Below are positions 1 through 8,256 of a DNA stretch of 64,000 bases, piece by piece. A model generated the notes under the pieces. It made no database searches. It was not told the origin of the DNA and was given only the letters and a program-made list of their open reading frames with translations. The translations under genes were made by a program, and so were the position numbers. Origin of the DNA: Oricola indica (GTDB taxonomy: Bacteria > Pseudomonadota > Alphaproteobacteria > Rhizobiales > Rhizobiaceae); assembly GCF_019966595.1 (NCBI RefSeq), contig NZ_JAINFJ010000003.1:310001-374000 (forward strand), written 5' to 3'. Position 1 is the stretch's first letter. The number at the start of each line of letters is the position of its first letter.

Positions 1-620
1 CGCAGCTGATGGGGAATGTCGACTTCCTCGAATTCTGCCAGCACCCCGATATCCTCGATATGGTCGAGCAGGTTATCGGACCGGACATCATCCTCTGGGG
101 TTCGATGCTGTTCGCCAAACCGGCCGGAGACGGCAAGGCCGTGCCGTGGCATCAGGACGGACGCTACTGGCCGATCGAGCCGCTGGAAACGGTGACCGTG
201 CGCGTGGCCATAGACGGATCCGACCTTGAAAACGGCTGCATGCAGTACATTCCGGGCTCGCACAAATCGCGCTCGCTGGAGTTGCACGAGATCGACATCC
301 GCGACGACATGGCACTGGGCCAGCGCATGGCGGAAGTGGACGATTCCAAGGCTGCCGACTGCATTCTCGCCCCCGGCCAGATTTCGCTGCACGATGTCTA
401 CACCGTACACGGTTCGGCACATAACCGCTCGACCAAGCGGCGTGCCGACTATGCGATTCGCTACATGCCGGCGACCTCGCTCTACGACCGGTCGGACGAT
501 CATCCGGCGACCGTCTACGCCCGAGAGAACTCGCCCAACATGAACTACACGAAGCGCCCGATCTGGCTGGTTCGCGGACAGGATCGCGCCGGCAACGACT
601 TCAGCGTCGGCAAGGGCTGA
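1..620 (+). CDS. Phytanoyl-CoA dioxygenase (PhyH) family protein, 5' end outside the window
   Basis: The open frame enters from the left edge, so the N-terminus is missing and the Met codon at base 9 is probably internal. The remaining ~205 residues show the Fe(II)/2-oxoglutarate signature: the HxD pair in PWHQDGRYW and the distal His in VHGSAHNRS, followed by an RRADYAIRYMP segment typical of PhyH proteins. Such enzymes hydroxylate a small substrate in the cytoplasm using O2 and 2-oxoglutarate. The gene ends 27 bases before a ThDP enzyme and an SDR on the same strand, so the three are likely co-transcribed. The substrate cannot be told from the sequence. Confidence 0.88.
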   Translation, partial: QLMGNVDFLEFCQHPDILDMVEQVIGPDIILWGSMLFAKPAGDGKAVPWHQDGRYWPIEPLETVTVRVAIDGSDLENGCMQYIPGSHKSRSLELHEIDIRDDMALGQRMAEVDDSKAADCILAPGQISLHDVYTVHGSAHNRSTKRRADYAIRYMPATSLYDRSDDHPATVYARENSPNMNYTKRPIWLVRGQDRAGNDFSVGKG

Positions 621-647
621 GGCCCATCGCAAGGAAAAAGAACAGCA

Positions 648-2339
648 ATGACAAAGACAAATGAAGCTGTGGTCCGGACTCTGGTCGAGTCCGGCGTCAA
701 CCGCGCCTTTACGCTGCCGGGCCTGGGCATCACATGGTCCCTGCCCGCATTCCACGACGCCAAGGCCGATTTCGATGTGGTTCTGACCCGCAACGAGTGG
801 ATCGCTTCCATCATGGCGCAGGTCACCGGCCGCCTGACCGGCAGGCCGGCGGTTCTGATGGGACAAGGTCCCTGGGTTACGACGATCGGCGGCATAGGAA
901 TACTCGAGGCGCACTTCTCGGGGTCGCCCATGGTCGTCCTGACAGAGACCTCGGACTATGACGGCTACGGTCAGATGGGCGTCTACCAGACGATGACCGG
1001 AGATTACGGCGGCGCAGACGCGATGGCTTCGCTAAAGCCAATCACGAAATACTGCACCTATGCGACGACGCCCGAGGAAGCCGTCTACGGCACACAGATG
1101 GCGGTCAAACACGCGGTCCTGCCCCGACAGGGGCCGGCCGCAGTGGTCATGAAGACACCGATCATCCGTGCCGAAATGCCGGAGACCTCGAAACCGAAGC
1201 TCTATCCGTCGCAGGGATATTACGCATACACGCCGTCGCGGCCCGATACCGGCGCCGTTTCGCGGTTGGCCGAGATGATCGACAAGGCCGAGCGTCCGCT
1301 GATCATCGCGGGCAACGGCGTGCTTTCGTCAGGTTGCGGCGCGGCATTGCAGGAACTGGCCGAAGCGGCCGGCGTCGGCATCGCCACGAGCTACAACGCC
1401 AAGGGCGTAATATCCGAAAACTCCGACATCTGTGTCGGCATGATGGGAACCTGGGGACACCGCGCAGCCAACCGCGCGGTCGCTCAAGCCGACCTCGTGG
1501 TCATGCTGGGCGCCTCGATGGGGCCGGACTACACGCGATTCCGCGAGGAAGGATTGATCCGACCCGGCGACCAGACGCTGGTGCAGGTGGATATCGATCC
1601 ACGCAATGCGGGTTGGGTCTATCCTGTCGATCTCGCCATCACAGGCGACGCGAGCGACGTCGTTGCGATGCTGGCCGAACAGGGCCTGTCGGGAGCAAGG
1701 CGCGAAACACGCGTAGGAGCGCTGACCGACGGGAAGAAACGCAACGGCTATTTCGATCTGCCCGACCTGCCGTCAGCACAGGGCACGGTACATCACTCCG
1801 ATGTCGTGCGCGGCCTGCAATCCTTTCTCGGGCCGGACGACCTTCTGGCGCTCGACGCCGGGTCGAACCGGATCTGGGCGACGTTCGGGCTCAGAATGCC
1901 CTATCCCGGCCAGCTCCTTGTGCCCGGCGGTACCGGCGCGATGGGCTGGGGCGGACCGGCCGCGGCGGCGGCGAAGCTCGCCCTGCCCGAAAAGCGCGTT
2001 ACCTGCCTTGCCGGCGACGGTGGTTTCATGATGACGGTTCAGGTGATCCCCACCTGCGTCCAGCAGAACCTGGACGTGGTGTTTCTGGTCTCGAACAATT
2101 CCGGCCTCGGCATGGTTCGCGACAATCTGGGCGACAAGCGTCTCGCGGTCGATTTCAACGAAGTGGACTTCGTCAAGGTTGCCGAGGGCATGGGCGGCAA
2201 GGGACTGGCCGTCTACCATCCCGACGAAATCCGTGATGCACTCGATGAGGCGCACAAGATGGGCGGACCCGTCGTCGTCGACGTGAAGGTCGATCCCGAT
2301 GCCAGCCACCATCCGGCGGTCGACAATGAACCGCTTTAA
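648..2339 (+). CDS. Thiamine-diphosphate-dependent enzyme (acetolactate synthase-like)
   Basis: The 563-residue protein has the three-domain layout of the acetolactate synthase / benzoylformate decarboxylase family. The N-terminal Pyr domain carries the activating Glu in RNEWIASIMAQ. A central domain (about 195-330) contains RPLIIAGNGV. The C-terminal PP domain has the ThDP/Mg motif GDGGFMMTVQ, with NN about 30 residues later. The usual HEQ of acetolactate synthases is replaced by NEW, so this is probably not a biosynthetic AHAS; a C-C lyase, decarboxylase or sulfoacetaldehyde acetyltransferase-like role is equally possible. The start is preceded by AAGGAAAAAG. Its 3' end overlaps the next gene by 14 bases, which suggests translational coupling. 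Confidence 0.9.
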   Translation: MTKTNEAVVRTLVESGVNRAFTLPGLGITWSLPAFHDAKADFDVVLTRNEWIASIMAQVTGRLTGRPAVLMGQGPWVTTIGGIGILEAHFSGSPMVVLTETSDYDGYGQMGVYQTMTGDYGGADAMASLKPITKYCTYATTPEEAVYGTQMAVKHAVLPRQGPAAVVMKTPIIRAEMPETSKPKLYPSQGYYAYTPSRPDTGAVSRLAEMIDKAERPLIIAGNGVLSSGCGAALQELAEAAGVGIATSYNAKGVISENSDICVGMMGTWGHRAANRAVAQADLVVMLGASMGPDYTRFREEGLIRPGDQTLVQVDIDPRNAGWVYPVDLAITGDASDVVAMLAEQGLSGARRETRVGALTDGKKRNGYFDLPDLPSAQGTVHHSDVVRGLQSFLGPDDLLALDAGSNRIWATFGLRMPYPGQLLVPGGTGAMGWGGPAAAAAKLALPEKRVTCLAGDGGFMMTVQVIPTCVQQNLDVVFLVSNNSGLGMVRDNLGDKRLAVDFNEVDFVKVAEGMGGKGLAVYHPDEIRDALDEAHKMGGPVVVDVKVDPDASHHPAVDNEPL

Positions 2340-3099
2340 GAACCAAACCGCCCTGGTCACCGCCGCTGCAAGCGGCGTTGGCCGCGGCGTGGCCCTCCGG
2401 CTCGCGCTCGAGGGCGCGAAGGTCACGGTCTGGGACCGCGACACGGCGAAGCTCGACGACCTTTCGGGCGAAGTCGCCGCCGCCGGACTTCCGGTAACCG
2501 CCGAGGTGGTGGACATGACGGATGGCGATGCTGTCGTTGACGCCGTCGCGCGGATGGCCGACCGCAACGGCAGGATCGACGTGCTGGTGAACAATATCGG
2601 CGGTTCGCTGCACACGCCCTTCCATTTCCTCGAACAGAGCGACGAGGACTGGGCGCGGGTCATGGACGTAAACGTGTCCGCATGCGTGCGCACGACGCGG
2701 GCTGTTCTTCCGCACATGATCGAGGCGGGATATGGACGCATCATCAATATGGGGTCGAAGGCGGGCCGCTTCGGCAGCCTGTTCGCCGGAGCGAACTACA
2801 GCGCCTCCAAAGGCGCGATGCAGGCCTTCACGCTGCAGATCGCCCAGGAATTCGGGCCGCACGGCATAACCTGCAACACGCTGTGTCCCGGTGCGATCAT
2901 TACGGAGCGCGTCGAGCGGTTGCTCGCCGAAAGGCAAAGCGCAGAGGAGCGCGCGCGCGTTCTGGAGAGCATTCCGGTCCGCCGCCACGGTCGCGTGGAG
3001 GATGTCGCCGCGGCGATCGCCTATCTCGCATCCGAGGAAGCCGGTTTCGTCAACGGCGCTTCTCTCGACCTGAATGGCGGGCAAGCGATGGTCATCTGA
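2326..3099 (+). CDS. Short-chain dehydrogenase/reductase (SDR)
   Basis: A classical SDR of 257 residues. The Rossmann start ALVTAAASGVGRG carries the glycine pattern. It also has an NN(I)GG segment (VNNIGG), the Ser of NMGSKAG, the catalytic YxxxK in NYSASKGAMQ, and the C-terminal GxxLxxNGG typical of FabG-like enzymes. It should reduce or oxidise a carbonyl/hydroxyl with NAD(P). I chose the ATG at 2326 because homology begins at NRFKNQTALVTAA; an in-frame ATG at 2299 would add nine residues of no family character. It overlaps the ThDP gene and probably acts on the same pathway. Confidence 0.92.
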   Translation: MNRFKNQTALVTAAASGVGRGVALRLALEGAKVTVWDRDTAKLDDLSGEVAAAGLPVTAEVVDMTDGDAVVDAVARMADRNGRIDVLVNNIGGSLHTPFHFLEQSDEDWARVMDVNVSACVRTTRAVLPHMIEAGYGRIINMGSKAGRFGSLFAGANYSASKGAMQAFTLQIAQEFGPHGITCNTLCPGAIITERVERLLAERQSAEERARVLESIPVRRHGRVEDVAAAIAYLASEEAGFVNGASLDLNGGQAMVI

Positions 3100-3284
3100 C
3101 GGCTGGCCGCCCGTAAGGTTCCGCCCAAAGGCCGGAAACGTGCAGTAAGCTGCTTCCGCAGAGGATGCGCCGTGTTGGGTCCTCAGGATGCCGGAAAGCA
3201 GTTTAGCAAACCGATCCCGACGTCGTTCCGTTCCGTCGCGAAATGACCCGCATCGAAGACCCGCGCGGACTAAGAGGGCGAACT

Positions 3285-3465
3285 GGTTCGGGCGCTATGG
3301 CTAAAGGCGCATCCACTGGCTGCTTGAGCAGGACGGCTGGTCTGTCCGTCTCAAGCACGTGAAGCGCATTTGGCGGCGTGAAGGGCTCAGAATCCGCATA
3401 AACGGCCTAAGCGGGGAAGGTTCTGGTTCAATGGCGGCTCTCTGGCCATTGGAAGGCCAGGCAGG
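3285..3465 (+). mobile_element. IS3-family transposase (orfB) relic
   Basis: Translation gives the characteristic OrfB stretch RYG-stop-RRIHWLLEQDGW, then VKRIWRREGLRI, and in another frame PHKRPKRGRFWFNGGS. The family normally reads RYGYRRI, so the Tyr codon has become TAA (3302-3304), and a frameshift lies near 3390. Only about 60 codons remain, with no terminal inverted repeats seen, so it is dead. It fills the gap between the SDR gene and the convergent lactonase gene and suggests past rearrangement at this edge of the catabolic cluster. Confidence 0.8.
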
Positions 3466-3479
3466 ATGGGCAGCGCCGA

Positions 3480-4388
3480 TCAGGACGGATATGGCAGGCC
3501 GGTCGTGTTCAAAAACACCGAATAGATCCCGGTCGTCGCCGTTATGAACAACCTGTTGTTGCGCGCGCCGCCAAAAGTGACGTTTGCGACAACTTCGGGA
3601 ACCAGGATTTTTCCGATCAGTTCGCCCGAGGGTGTCAGACAGTGAACGCCGTCCCAAGCGCTGACCCAGAGATTACCGGCTGTATCGACCCGGAACCCGT
3701 CCGGAATTCCGGGTGCGATTTCCGCCAGGACCCAGGACGTGCCAAGTTTGTCGCCGTCAACCTCGAATGCCCTGATGTGATGCGGTGCGCTCCGATCCGT
3801 CAGCCAGCCGGAATCGGCGATGTAGAGCAAGCTTTCGTCGGGCGAAAACGCCAGACCGTTCGGCATATCGAAATCGTCGGCGACGACCGTCACGTCGCCG
3901 CTGTCGGGGTCGATCCGGTAAACGTTGCAGGTCTCTTGTTCCTGCGCCGCCTTTCGCCCGACATAGTCGGAGATGATGCCGTAGTTCGGATCGGTGAACC
4001 ATATGGATCCGTCCGATTTGACGACGACATCATTGGGGGAGTTCAGCCTCGCCCCGTGGGCACTGTCGGCCAGCACGGTGACATGGCCATCATGCTCCGT
4101 GCGGACAACACGCCGTCCGCCCTGCTCGCAGGTCACCAGGCGCCCTTCCCGGTCGCGCGTCGACCCGTTCGGATTGGACACTCCGGCACGGAAAACGGAA
4201 ACCGCGCCGGTCTCCTCCTCCCATTTCAGCATTCGGTCATTGGGAATGTCGCTCCAGATCAGGCAACGCAAATCCGCGAACCAGACCGGCCCTTCCGCCC
4301 ATCGGTTTTCGCCGTGGAGCTTTTCGAGAAACGCCACCGGGTCGATGAGCGAATTGAATCTCGGATCGATGATCTCGTAGCAGTTCAT
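3480..4388 (-). CDS. SMP-30/gluconolactonase family protein
   Basis: The 302-residue protein follows the SMP-30/gluconolactonase/LRE beta-propeller pattern: the metal-binding Glu in WAEGPVW, then CLIWSDIPN, SNPNGSTRDREGRL, LNSPNDVVVKSDGSIWFTDPNYG, PNGLAFSPDESLLY and a late DGFRVD. These enzymes hydrolyse sugar lactones with a bound divalent metal. The ATG at 4388 has GGAGG just upstream; a longer open frame exists but its extra 55 residues lack family character. It is the last gene of the leftward operon, 26 bases after an aldehyde dehydrogenase. That fits opening of a lactone formed by the upstream oxidoreductase. The gene ends close to the IS3 relic, but its 3' end looks intact. Confidence 0.92.
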   Translation of the reverse strand: MNCYEIIDPRFNSLIDPVAFLEKLHGENRWAEGPVWFADLRCLIWSDIPNDRMLKWEEETGAVSVFRAGVSNPNGSTRDREGRLVTCEQGGRRVVRTEHDGHVTVLADSAHGARLNSPNDVVVKSDGSIWFTDPNYGIISDYVGRKAAQEQETCNVYRIDPDSGDVTVVADDFDMPNGLAFSPDESLLYIADSGWLTDRSAPHHIRAFEVDGDKLGTSWVLAEIAPGIPDGFRVDTAGNLWVSAWDGVHCLTPSGELIGKILVPEVVANVTFGGARNNRLFITATTGIYSVFLNTTGLPYPS

Positions 4389-4414
4389 GCCGTCCTCCCT
4401 TTCGCACCTGCCGG

Positions 4415-5917
4415 TTACGGCAGGCGCATCGCGACTGTCTTCGTCTCCGTGTAGAGATCGAGGGCCTGGGCGCCGAGGTCGCGGCCCCATCCCGACTGCT
4501 TGAAGCCGCCGAACGGCATCGTGACGTCGTTGAAGTTGTGCGTATTGACCCACACGGTCCCGGCCTTGATCTTTGCCGCCAGGCGGTGAGCCTTGCTCAG
4601 ATCGTTGGTCCAGATCGCCGAGGCGAGGCCGTATTCGGTATCGTTGGCCGCACGCGCCACCTCGTCGAGACCATCATCGTCGAAGGGAATGGCGCAGACG
4701 ACCGGGCCGAAGACCTCTTCGCGCATGACGGCCATGCTGGAACGCACATTGCCGACAATGGTCGGCGAGACGAAATAGCCTTCCCGGTTGGGAGCGAAGC
4801 CGCCGCAGACGATCTCCGCGCCGTCGTCCCTGCCCTCTTCGAGAATGCGGAAGATGCGCGACTGTTGCTTTTTCGAGACGACCGGGCCGAGTTGCGTGGC
4901 GGGATCGATACCCGCGCCCATCTGCATGGCCGCACCCTGCTCCGCGACACCTTCGACCACGCGGTCATAGACATCGCGGTGGACGTAAAGCCGGGTTCCG
5001 GCCCCGCAACTCTGGCCGGCATTGAAAAAGGAACCGCTCGCCGCGCCGGCAATCGCCATATCCAGATCCGCATCGGGGAGAATGATGGTCGGTGCCTTGC
5101 CGCCGAGTTCCAGGCTCACCTTTTTCAGGTTGCCGATGGCCGCCGTGGCGATGGCCCGGCCGGTCGCCGTCGAGCCGGTGAACGCAATCTTGTCGACGCC
5201 CGGATGCGCAGACAGCGCCGCTCCGGCCGTCGCGCCATATCCCGTCACAACGTTGAGCACGCCTTCCGGCAGGCCCGCTTCCATTGCAAGCTCGGCCAGC
5301 CGCAGAGCGCCGATGGGCGTCTGCTCCGCCGGCTTCAGCACGATGGTGCACCCTGTCGCCAGCGCGGGCGCCACCTTCCAGGCCAGCATCGCCAGCGGGA
5401 AGTTCCAGGGAATGATCTGCGCGGTGACGCCAATCGGCTCGCGGCGGGTATAGGTGTGCCAGTTGCCGGGCGCAGAAACCGTCATGGTCTCGCCGTTGAG
5501 CTTGGTCGCCCAGCCGGCGTAGTAGCGAAACACATCGGCGGTGAATGGCACTTCGCCGTTCAGGCTGTCGCCGATCGGCTTGCCGTTTTCCAGCGTGTTG
5601 ATCGTCGCCAGTTCGCCGGCATGATCCAGGATCAGGTCGGCCAGGCGCCAGATGATCCGGCTGCGCTCCGACGGCGACATCTCGCTCCACGGACCTTCGA
5701 AGGCGCGCCGCGCCGCCATGACCGCGGCATCGACATCGGCCTTGTCGCCTTCCGCGACGCGGCCCAGGACTTCGCCGCTGGACGGGTCCTCCACATCCAG
5801 CATCTGCCCGGACACCGGCGGTACTTGTTTCCCGCCAATGAACAGCATGTGGTCGCGGCGGACAAAAGCCTCCCCGTCGCCCGACTGGCCGGGCGCTGCA
5901 ACGTCTTGAATTATCAT
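4415..5917 (-). CDS. NAD(P)-dependent aldehyde dehydrogenase (first of two)
   Basis: A full-length 500-residue ALDH. It has the oxyanion/substrate Asn region IIPWNFPLAM, the cofactor loop FTGSTATGRAIA, the general-base Glu in LELGGKAPTI, and the catalytic Cys in NAGQSCGAGTRLYV. The C-terminal NTHNFNDVTMPFGGFKQSGWGRDLG is split here across the usual PFGGxKxSGxGR motif. It oxidises an aldehyde to the acid in the cytoplasm. The start at 5917 follows GGGAGATAACG. It sits 25 bases after a paralogous ALDH in the same operon; the two share the fold but differ clearly, so they probably handle different aldehydes of the pathway rather than being a recent duplicate. Confidence 0.95.
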   Translation of the reverse strand: MIIQDVAAPGQSGDGEAFVRRDHMLFIGGKQVPPVSGQMLDVEDPSSGEVLGRVAEGDKADVDAAVMAARRAFEGPWSEMSPSERSRIIWRLADLILDHAGELATINTLENGKPIGDSLNGEVPFTADVFRYYAGWATKLNGETMTVSAPGNWHTYTRREPIGVTAQIIPWNFPLAMLAWKVAPALATGCTIVLKPAEQTPIGALRLAELAMEAGLPEGVLNVVTGYGATAGAALSAHPGVDKIAFTGSTATGRAIATAAIGNLKKVSLELGGKAPTIILPDADLDMAIAGAASGSFFNAGQSCGAGTRLYVHRDVYDRVVEGVAEQGAAMQMGAGIDPATQLGPVVSKKQQSRIFRILEEGRDDGAEIVCGGFAPNREGYFVSPTIVGNVRSSMAVMREEVFGPVVCAIPFDDDGLDEVARAANDTEYGLASAIWTNDLSKAHRLAAKIKAGTVWVNTHNFNDVTMPFGGFKQSGWGRDLGAQALDLYTETKTVAMRLP

Positions 5918-5942
5918 CGTTATCTCCCTTGGGCTTACGGCC

Positions 5943-7424
5943 CTAGCGTTGAACGAACGGCGCAGGAATCGAGTTTTCCATGTCGATCCAGACCGATTTC
6001 TCCTGCAGATATTCGCGAATGGCCGTTTGGCCGTTTTCCCTGCCGAAGCCCGATTGCTTCATCCCGCCGAACGGCGACAGGGGACTGGTGGCGCGGTACA
6101 TGTTCACCCATACGGTGCCCGCGACGAGCCGCTTCGGCAGGCGCAACGCGCGCCCGACATCCTGCGTCCACACACCGGCCGCGAGGCCGAAAATGGTGTC
6201 GTTGGCAATGCGCACCGCATCGTCCTCGTCCTCGAACGGGATAATGGAGAGTACCGGCCCGAAGACCTCTTCCTGGGCGATCCGCATTTGCGGGCTGACA
6301 TCGCCGAAGATCGTCGGCTGGACGAACCAGCCATTGCCCTCCGGAACGCCGCCGCCGAGCAGGCATGTCGCGCCTTCCGACTTGGCGATGTCGATATAGT
6401 CGAGCACCTTCTTGCGCTGCGGTTCGGTCGTGATCGGCCCGACCTGGGTGTCCTCCAGCAGCGGATCGCCGATCCGCGCCGTCCGGGCAAAGCCGACGAG
6501 CCGCTCAACCACCTCGTCATAGACGGAGCGTTGAACCAGCGCGCGCGAGCCCGCGATGCAGGTCTGTCCGGACGCCGCGAAAATACCCGACACGATGCCT
6601 GGTACGGCGCTGTCCATCTTCGCGTCGGCGAACACGATGTTGGCCGACTTGCCGCCGAGTTCCAGCGTCACCTTCTTCAGCCCCTCGGCCGCGCCGCCAT
6701 AGACCTTGCGGCCGGACGCGTCACCGCCGGTGAACGCCACTTTGGCCACCTTGGGATGCTTGACCAGCGCCTCGCCGATCTCGTGGCCGAAACCAGTGAC
6801 GATGTTGACGACGCCGTCGGGAAATCCTGCCTTCTCGAACAACCGGCCAAAGGCCAGCGCCGAAACAGAGGAATACTCAGACGGTTTCCAGACCACCGTA
6901 TTGCCGGCGGCCAGCGCCGGCGCCAGCTTCCATGTCGCCAGCATCAGCGGCGAATTCCACGGCGTGATTGCGGCGATCACGCCAAGCGGCTCTTCCAGCG
7001 TGTAGTTGAACACGCCGGGCTTATCGATCGGGATGACCCGGCCCTCGATCTTGTCGGCCAAGCCACCGAAGTATCGGAACCATTGCGGCATGTAATTGAG
7101 CTGCATCCGCATTTCGCTGATCAGCTTGCCGTTGTCGCGGGTCTCAAGCCTGGCCAGGTTTTCGGCTTCCTCGGCCAGCAGATCGGCGAAGCGGCACAGC
7201 AACAGCCCACGCTTCGACGCCGTCATCGACCGCCACTCACCCTGAAAAGCCACCTCGGCGGCTTCCACCGCGTCGGCGACATCGTCGGCCGAAGAACGCG
7301 GGACACGCGCCCACGTCTCCCCGGTATAGGGATCGTGGCTGTCGAAGGTGCGCTCTGTGCGGGAGCCGGTCCACCGGCCCCCGACAAGCATGTCGTAACG
7401 TTCGACAGGCAGTTGCTCACGCAT
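5943..7424 (-). CDS. NAD(P)-dependent aldehyde dehydrogenase (second)
   Basis: The 493-residue ALDH carries ITPWNSPLML, the cofactor loop FTGGDASGRKV, the Glu of LELGGKSANIVF and the catalytic Cys of ASGQTCIAGSR, closing with SPFGGMKQSGFGREN. It lacks a signal peptide, so it acts in the cytoplasm. The gene begins 2 bases after the stop of the carboxymuconolactone-decarboxylase-family gene (transcription order), which implies tight coupling. Together with the neighbouring GMC oxidoreductase it would complete alcohol to aldehyde to acid oxidation. Confidence 0.95.
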   Translation of the reverse strand: MREQLPVERYDMLVGGRWTGSRTERTFDSHDPYTGETWARVPRSSADDVADAVEAAEVAFQGEWRSMTASKRGLLLCRFADLLAEEAENLARLETRDNGKLISEMRMQLNYMPQWFRYFGGLADKIEGRVIPIDKPGVFNYTLEEPLGVIAAITPWNSPLMLATWKLAPALAAGNTVVWKPSEYSSVSALAFGRLFEKAGFPDGVVNIVTGFGHEIGEALVKHPKVAKVAFTGGDASGRKVYGGAAEGLKKVTLELGGKSANIVFADAKMDSAVPGIVSGIFAASGQTCIAGSRALVQRSVYDEVVERLVGFARTARIGDPLLEDTQVGPITTEPQRKKVLDYIDIAKSEGATCLLGGGVPEGNGWFVQPTIFGDVSPQMRIAQEEVFGPVLSIIPFEDEDDAVRIANDTIFGLAAGVWTQDVGRALRLPKRLVAGTVWVNMYRATSPLSPFGGMKQSGFGRENGQTAIREYLQEKSVWIDMENSIPAPFVQR

Positions 7425-7426
7425 GG

Positions 7427-7804
7427 TCAGGCTTCCAACTCGGCCAGCGCCTCTTTGGCGGTGCGGAAGCTGTCGACGCCCGCCGGTACGCCGGCATAGA
7501 TCACGACCTGAAGCAGCACTTCGCGAATTTCTTCCTTGGTGACGCCGTTACGGATCGCGCCTTTGACATGCATCGTAAGCTCATGCTTGCGATTGAGCGC
7601 GCTGAGCATCGCGATGTTCAGCATCGAACGCGTCTTCTTGTCGAGCGTGTCCCGGCCCCAAACGGCGCCCCAGCAATACTCTGTGACAAGCTCCTGGAGC
7701 GGAAGATTGAAATCATCCGCGCTGGCAATCGACTTCTCGACGAATTCCGCGCCTAGCACGGATTTGCGGATTTCGAGGCCCTTCTCGAAGGTTTCCTTGC
7801 TCAT
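7427..7804 (-). CDS. Carboxymuconolactone decarboxylase family protein
   Basis: The 125-residue protein matches the all-helical CMD/AhpD-like family in size and pattern: EYCWGAVWGRDTLDKKTRSMLNIAMLSALNRKHEL, given here only as a region (about 44-78), then HVKGAIRNGVTKEEIREVLLQ and AGVPAGVDSFRTAKE. It lacks the CxxC of AhpD-type peroxidases, so the 4-carboxymuconolactone decarboxylase-like branch fits better. Members catalyse decarboxylation or lactone chemistry, but the true reaction in this cluster is unknown. It lies between the GMC-subunit genes and two ALDH genes in one operon. Confidence 0.85.
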   Translation of the reverse strand: MSKETFEKGLEIRKSVLGAEFVEKSIASADDFNLPLQELVTEYCWGAVWGRDTLDKKTRSMLNIAMLSALNRKHELTMHVKGAIRNGVTKEEIREVLLQVVIYAGVPAGVDSFRTAKEALAELEA

Positions 7805-7841
7805 GTCGTTTGTCTTCCTTTCAATGTGTCGGAGATGAAAT

Positions 7842-8255
7842 TCAAAGCCCCGGGGTGGGGCGATAGGTCTGGCCGCGGGCGATCACTTTCGCCAGCGATC
7901 CGTCCACGAGGTAGGGTTGCGTCGCTTTGGAATCGTAGGTGACGCTTTCCTGGCCGGGATAGCCGATCAGTTCGCGAACCTTCTGGTCCATGTAGTAGGT
8001 ACAGACCGCCACGGTGCTGAGCGCGTTGAACGCCTCCGCATCGCCTTCGGCCATCTTCTCAAGCGCGCCTTCGGCGCCATCCTTCAAATCGACGGCGACG
8101 GCGCGCTCGAAGCCTTCCTTGAGGTCGATGCGAAAATCCAGTGCGGCCAGCGCAGTGTCATAGGTGCAGACCTCCGAATAGGCCGGCATGTCGCCATGTC
8201 GCGGGATCAGGAAATCCGCCAGCGCGAGAAAGGTATCGCCATGTTGCTCACTCAT
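7842..8255 (-). CDS. Gluconate 2-dehydrogenase subunit 3-like protein, without signal peptide
   Basis: The 137-residue product (start ATG 8255) resembles the small subunit of GMC-type gluconate/sorbitol dehydrogenases: an early FLALADFLIPRHGDMPAYSEV and a late CTYYMDQKVRELIGYPGQE. Homologues normally carry a Tat signal and act with a flavoprotein in the periplasm; here the protein starts directly at the conserved region, with no signal peptide or twin-arginine motif. The gene starts one base after the stop of the GMC oxidoreductase gene (TGAcATG), so the two are almost certainly a complex. Only the sequence pattern and context support the family call. Confidence 0.78.
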   Translation of the reverse strand: MSEQHGDTFLALADFLIPRHGDMPAYSEVCTYDTALAALDFRIDLKEGFERAVAVDLKDGAEGALEKMAEGDAEAFNALSTVAVCTYYMDQKVRELIGYPGQESVTYDSKATQPYLVDGSLAKVIARGQTYRPTPGL

Positions 8256-8256
8256 G

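Noticed and set aside
4538-7499. Long open frames on the plus strand (568 and 516 codons) across the two aldehyde dehydrogenase genes
   Set aside because: They are antisense shadows in high-GC DNA. They have Arg/His/Asp-rich translations with no family pattern, while the opposite strand carries complete ALDH motifs.
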